Shown here piece by piece: positions 16,567 through 18,715 of a DNA stretch of 18,715 nt. The DNA lies in assembly GCA_038234815.1 (NCBI GenBank), contig JBBQSU010000070.1, forward strand, positions 1 to 18,715, read 5' to 3'. Below the pieces are notes generated by a model, which worked only from the letters and a program-made list of their open reading frames with translations, was not told the origin of the DNA and made no database searches. A program made the translations under genes and the position numbers. How positions within the stretch are numbered: position 1 is the stretch's first letter; every line of letters begins with the position of its first letter. The DNA comes from JBBQSU01 sp038234815. Its GTDB lineage: Bacteria > Planctomycetota > Phycisphaerae > Tepidisphaerales > Tepidisphaeraceae.

Positions 16567-17739
16567 ATGTTTCGATGCTGGTTCCTCGCTGCCGCGAGCG
16601 TGTCCATTTTGTCATCCATGGTATTTGCCCGTCCCGGCGAGGTTGTCAGCAAGGAAGGGCAGGTCTATCGCGGGGATGTCACCGAATCCGACGACGGAAA
16701 AAGCGTTTTGATTAAGAGCGGAACGATCGAAACGCGCCTGCATCGCCTGAACGTCGCGAAGGTCGAATACACGCGCAGTTTTGACGAACAATTCGCCGAA
16801 AAAACCGCGAAGTTGCAGCCCACCGACGCCATGAGCCGGGTGGAGCTTGGCAAATGGGCCAATGACAACGGAAAATACGCCGAGGCACGGACCATGTACG
16901 AGGACGCGCTGAAGATCGACCCGTCCAACCGCGAGGCCTCTCACCTGCTCGACGTACTTCTAAAACAATCCGAACTCGACAAGAAATCGACCAAGTCGGA
17001 CGCAAAGTCCGAGGGGAAGTCCGATCGAAAGCCGGCGTCCAAGCCCGCGACCACCGCCTCGAGCAACCCCTCGACCGCGCCCACCACCGCCGAGGCGCTC
17101 AGCCCGGTGATCGAGAAGAAGACCCTTACGCCCGCCGACATCAATGTCATCCGCCAGAAGGAACTGCGTCCGGGCGAAAATTTCACCGCCCGACTGGATA
17201 ACAACGTGCAGAAGCGATTTGTCGATTCAACCGCGATGGACGCAGTCAAATTCAACGCGCTCAGCATCAATGATCGGGCACGGAAAATTCTTGACGCCCA
17301 CGACGCCGATCTTTGCCGCGACGTGAAACTCAGCACCGACCCTGCGGCGCTCAAGGATTTCCGAAGGATTCAACCCGTCATACTCAGTGGCTGCGCGAAC
17401 AGCGGCTGTCACGCCACCGCCAATGCCGGCAACCTGGCCCTCTATTCTCCTGCCGACAACGAAGCCAAAGCCTATACCAACTTCTATCTGCTTCAGACGT
17501 ACGTTAAGGGTAACCAGGCGATGATCGACCGCATGACGCCGGGCCATTCCCTGCTTCTCGAAATGGGCCTGCCCCCGGAAGTCTCCACCAATGCCCATCC
17601 CCAGGTGCCCAATTTCCGCGCGGCCTTCCGCGACCGTCAGGATCCGCGCTATATCCAGGTCTCCGATTGGATTGGCAAGTCGTTGAACGTCGTTCAACCC
17701 AATTACGGCATTGAATTTCCGGTGGCTACCAAGCCATGA
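16567..17739 (+). CDS. Secreted TPR protein with planctomycete-type cytochrome c-like domain
   Basis: 390 residues from the ATG at 16567, chosen because it gives a clear signal peptide (MFRCWFLAAASVSILSSMVF, cleavage after Ala21) and has CGGAG 7 bases upstream; the frame is open to 16423. After the signal lies a small beta domain (about 23-68), a TPR-like helix pair (about 88-125, with NGKYAEARTMYEDALKIDP), a Lys/Ser/Pro/Thr-rich linker (about 136-180), and a C-terminal domain. That domain has RIQPVILSGCANSGCH with Cys276, Cys281 and His282, i.e. C-x4-C-H rather than the usual C-x2-C-H, and ends with FRDRQDPRYIQVSDWI. This arrangement resembles cytochrome c-like domains of many exported planctomycete proteins. 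Haem attachment is therefore likely but not proven. A Met (near MTPGHSLLLEM) could be the second ligand. It is followed after 19 bases by a small membrane protein gene. Confidence 0.85.
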   Translation: MFRCWFLAAASVSILSSMVFARPGEVVSKEGQVYRGDVTESDDGKSVLIKSGTIETRLHRLNVAKVEYTRSFDEQFAEKTAKLQPTDAMSRVELGKWANDNGKYAEARTMYEDALKIDPSNREASHLLDVLLKQSELDKKSTKSDAKSEGKSDRKPASKPATTASSNPSTAPTTAEALSPVIEKKTLTPADINVIRQKELRPGENFTARLDNNVQKRFVDSTAMDAVKFNALSINDRARKILDAHDADLCRDVKLSTDPAALKDFRRIQPVILSGCANSGCHATANAGNLALYSPADNEAKAYTNFYLLQTYVKGNQAMIDRMTPGHSLLLEMGLPPEVSTNAHPQVPNFRAAFRDRQDPRYIQVSDWIGKSLNVVQPNYGIEFPVATKP

Positions 17740-17758
17740 TTCCGCTCGGATCGTCCTT

Positions 17759-18196
17759 ATGACTGACATCCAGCCGATCTACCTGCTGCTGCTGACGATC
17801 CTGCTGACGGGGTGTGCTTATGCCATAACCGCGCTGGGCCATCGCCGGCTTAGCCGGAAGTTGCAGGCCCTTGCGCGACGCTGGCAAATGCACTACAGCC
17901 CCCGCGATCAACTCCGTATTTCAGCCCGCGTGGCCCAGGCCTTTCCCGTCCCCGGTGCTGCCAATGTCCGCGTAATCGATCTGGTCTACGGCCAGAAGGA
18001 ACAACGCCACCGCTTCATTTTTACCGTTGAATACACCCTCGGCGTACTCCGCGCCAAGCACCGCGCAGTCCGCGTGGCATCTTTCAGCGAAGGCAAGGAA
18101 GACCCCGCCGCCACTCACCCTATCCGACTCGCGCCGGCCCTCGGATCGCTCATCGATCAGTATCAGACGTTGGCCCCCACCGACGACGGGGTATAA
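17759..18196 (+). CDS. Small membrane-anchored protein of unknown function
   Basis: 145 residues from the ATG at 17759. The frame extends upstream to a TTG at 17711, but that overlaps the preceding gene, and the ATG puts the hydrophobic segment at the N-terminus, as expected for an anchor. Residues 7-25 form a membrane segment containing LLTGC, which resembles a lipobox; the Cys is followed by more hydrophobic residues, so a plain membrane anchor is equally likely. The rest is basic and soluble, with a predicted beta-rich core (HRFIFTVEYTLGVLRAK), ending in an acidic tail. I do not recognise the family. It starts 19 bases after the TPR/cytochrome-like gene and is probably in the same operon; the upstream CGGA is a weak ribosome site. 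Confidence 0.75.
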   Translation: MTDIQPIYLLLLTILLTGCAYAITALGHRRLSRKLQALARRWQMHYSPRDQLRISARVAQAFPVPGAANVRVIDLVYGQKEQRHRFIFTVEYTLGVLRAKHRAVRVASFSEGKEDPAATHPIRLAPALGSLIDQYQTLAPTDDGV

Positions 18197-18206
18197 GGCT
18201 TTTTTT
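18174..18206 (+). terminator. Possible intrinsic terminator at the end of the small membrane protein gene
   Basis: GCC-CCC near 18173-18178 can pair with GGG (18189-18191) and GGC (18197-18199) around a bulge, followed directly by seven T residues (18200-18206). The stem is short and bulged and overlaps the end of the gene, so it is uncertain, but it is the best T-tract in the region. Confidence 0.3.
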
Positions 18207-18464
18207 CTCGCGATGAGTCGAACCGGCCGGATGTGACACTTCCACGCGGGGTTCAGAAGAGTCCGCGCGGCCCGATCAAGGATCGCCGGCCAGATCGTTT
18301 CGATGCGGGTCACTTTGCCGAAGCCCGGCACCTTTCGCTGTTATCATGCCTCTCCTGTCACCCTCCCTTCATGCGCGGGTCACCACATTATCGATAGGAC
18401 AGCCACGTCGCTTTCTATCCACACGTCGCTTCCGATGCCCCGTGTTCCAGCCACTTTCCAGAAG
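18207..18464. other. Intergenic stretch without a convincing gene
   Basis: Short frames on both strands here overlap the repeat sites or run antisense to the upstream gene, lack ribosome sites, and show no protein-like composition. A 10-base direct repeat CACGTCGCTT occurs at 18404-18413 and 18422-18431 (18-base period). TATCAT (18342-18347) resembles a -10, but TTGCCG (18315-18320) is 21 bases away. An untranslated RNA cannot be excluded; nothing positively supports one. Confidence 0.4.
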
Positions 18465-18496
18465 TGGTGCGCAAATTGGCGCCAAAAAGCGCACCA
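18465..18496. repeat. Bipartite palindromic site 1 (putative operator)
   Basis: Outer arms TGGTGCGC (18465-18472) and GCGCACCA (18489-18496) are exact inverted repeats, and the inner TTGGCGCCAA (18476-18485) is an exact palindrome with the same centre (between 18480 and 18481). Twenty-six of 32 positions obey the dyad; only the two AAA spacers do not. A 17-base piece, 18469-18485, recurs in inverted orientation at 18586-18602. Confidence 0.65.
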
Positions 18497-18574
18497 AAAT
18501 TCCTCGCATTCTAAAATTTTTAAAAAAAATTAACTCGTTTATTAACAAGGACTTGGCGATTTTGTCTCGTGGAA

Positions 18575-18606
18575 AGGTACGCATATTGGCGCCAATTTGC
18601 GCAACT
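18575..18606. repeat. Bipartite palindromic site 2 (putative operator)
   Basis: Same plan as site 1: AGGTACGC (18575-18582), core TTGGCGCCAA (18586-18595), GCGCAACT (18599-18606), centred between 18590 and 18591, exactly 110 bases from the centre of site 1. Read on the minus strand, 17 consecutive bases (18586-18602) are identical to site 1, and the outer arms match with few changes. It ends 27 bases before the ATG at 18634. A core half-site, TTGGCG, occurs at 18553-18558. The stretch between the two sites is AT-rich with an A-tract (18522-18529). Confidence 0.65.
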
Positions 18607-18633
18607 CGGCCCCTTATGGTAGAGGGCTACATT

Positions 18634-18715
18634 ATGACGAACAGTCAATTGATTCCCGCGACTGCCCCGTTCGGCGCCGGCACGGCGAGACTCTCTGTTG
18701 GTATGGAACCGGCCC
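18634..18715 (+). CDS. Start of an unidentified protein (cut by window edge)
   Basis: A frame opens at an ATG at 18634 and remains open to the right edge (27 codons, beginning MTNSQLIPATAPFGAG). GAGGG (18622-18626) lies 7 bases upstream and favours this start over the in-frame ATG at 18616, which has no ribosome site. Too little is present to identify the product. The twin palindromes just upstream suggest a regulated gene, possibly one that controls itself. Confidence 0.5.
   Translation, partial: MTNSQLIPATAPFGAGTARLSVGMEPA

Noticed and set aside
18303..18533. 76-codon plus-strand frame in the right intergenic region
   Set aside because: No ribosome site, composition unlike a protein, and it crosses site 1 and the A-tract.
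18369..18584. 71-codon minus-strand frame spanning the palindromic sites
   Set aside because: It runs through both a palindromic site and the AT-rich stretch, has no ribosome site and no protein-like pattern.
18465..18606. Terminal inverted repeats of a small mobile element
   Set aside because: No target-site duplication is seen, the span of about 140 bases has no coding capacity, and the concentric dyad inside each copy suits an operator better.

Overview
This is an 18.7 kb, moderately GC-rich chromosomal window, most likely from a planctomycete (Planctomycetota, possibly Phycisphaerae). The taxon is inferred from the gene set: a DUF4159 / MoxR / DUF58 / BatA-like / large VWA-GATase-like / DUF4175-like series plus a secreted TPR protein with a planctomycete-type cytochrome domain carrying a C-x4-C-H motif. 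I see no rRNA, tRNA, CRISPR array, transposase or prophage gene.

Minus strand, read right to left: a secreted double-DUF4159 protein (16347-14857) and a MoxR ATPase with a TTG start (14822-13782); a sugar phosphate isomerase/epimerase-like gene with its own strong RBS (13650-12625); a second MoxR (11659-10577), tightly followed by a HEPN-like gene, a BolA-like small gene, a DUF58 protein and a BatA-like membrane VWA protein, all overlapping or within a few bases of each other (to 6708); then a large membrane VWA/GATase-like protein (5393-3009) and a very long DUF4175-like membrane protein (2946 to the left edge, incomplete). The last gene is an uninterrupted 982-codon frame running off the window.

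Plus strand: a Gfo/Idh/MocA-type oxidoreductase (5637-6656) and a MutM/Fpg DNA glycosylase (11760-12578) sit inside the MoxR/VWA series and break it into blocks. At the right, a secreted TPR/cytochrome-like protein (16567-17739) and a small membrane-anchored protein (17759-18196) form a pair, followed by about 440 bases without a convincing gene and the first codons of an unidentified gene at the right edge.

How the genes may work together: in known MoxR systems the AAA+ ATPase acts as a chaperone on VWA proteins. Here two MoxR ATPases, the cytoplasmic DUF58 protein and two membrane-anchored VWA proteins plausibly form one envelope-associated machine, with the DUF4159 and DUF4175 proteins as exported or membrane components. 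Its substrate is unknown.

The two observations most worth following are (i) the HEPN-like/BolA-like gene pair embedded between moxR and the DUF58 gene, and (ii) two copies of a long bipartite palindrome centred 110 bp apart around an AT-rich stretch just upstream of the unidentified right-edge gene.
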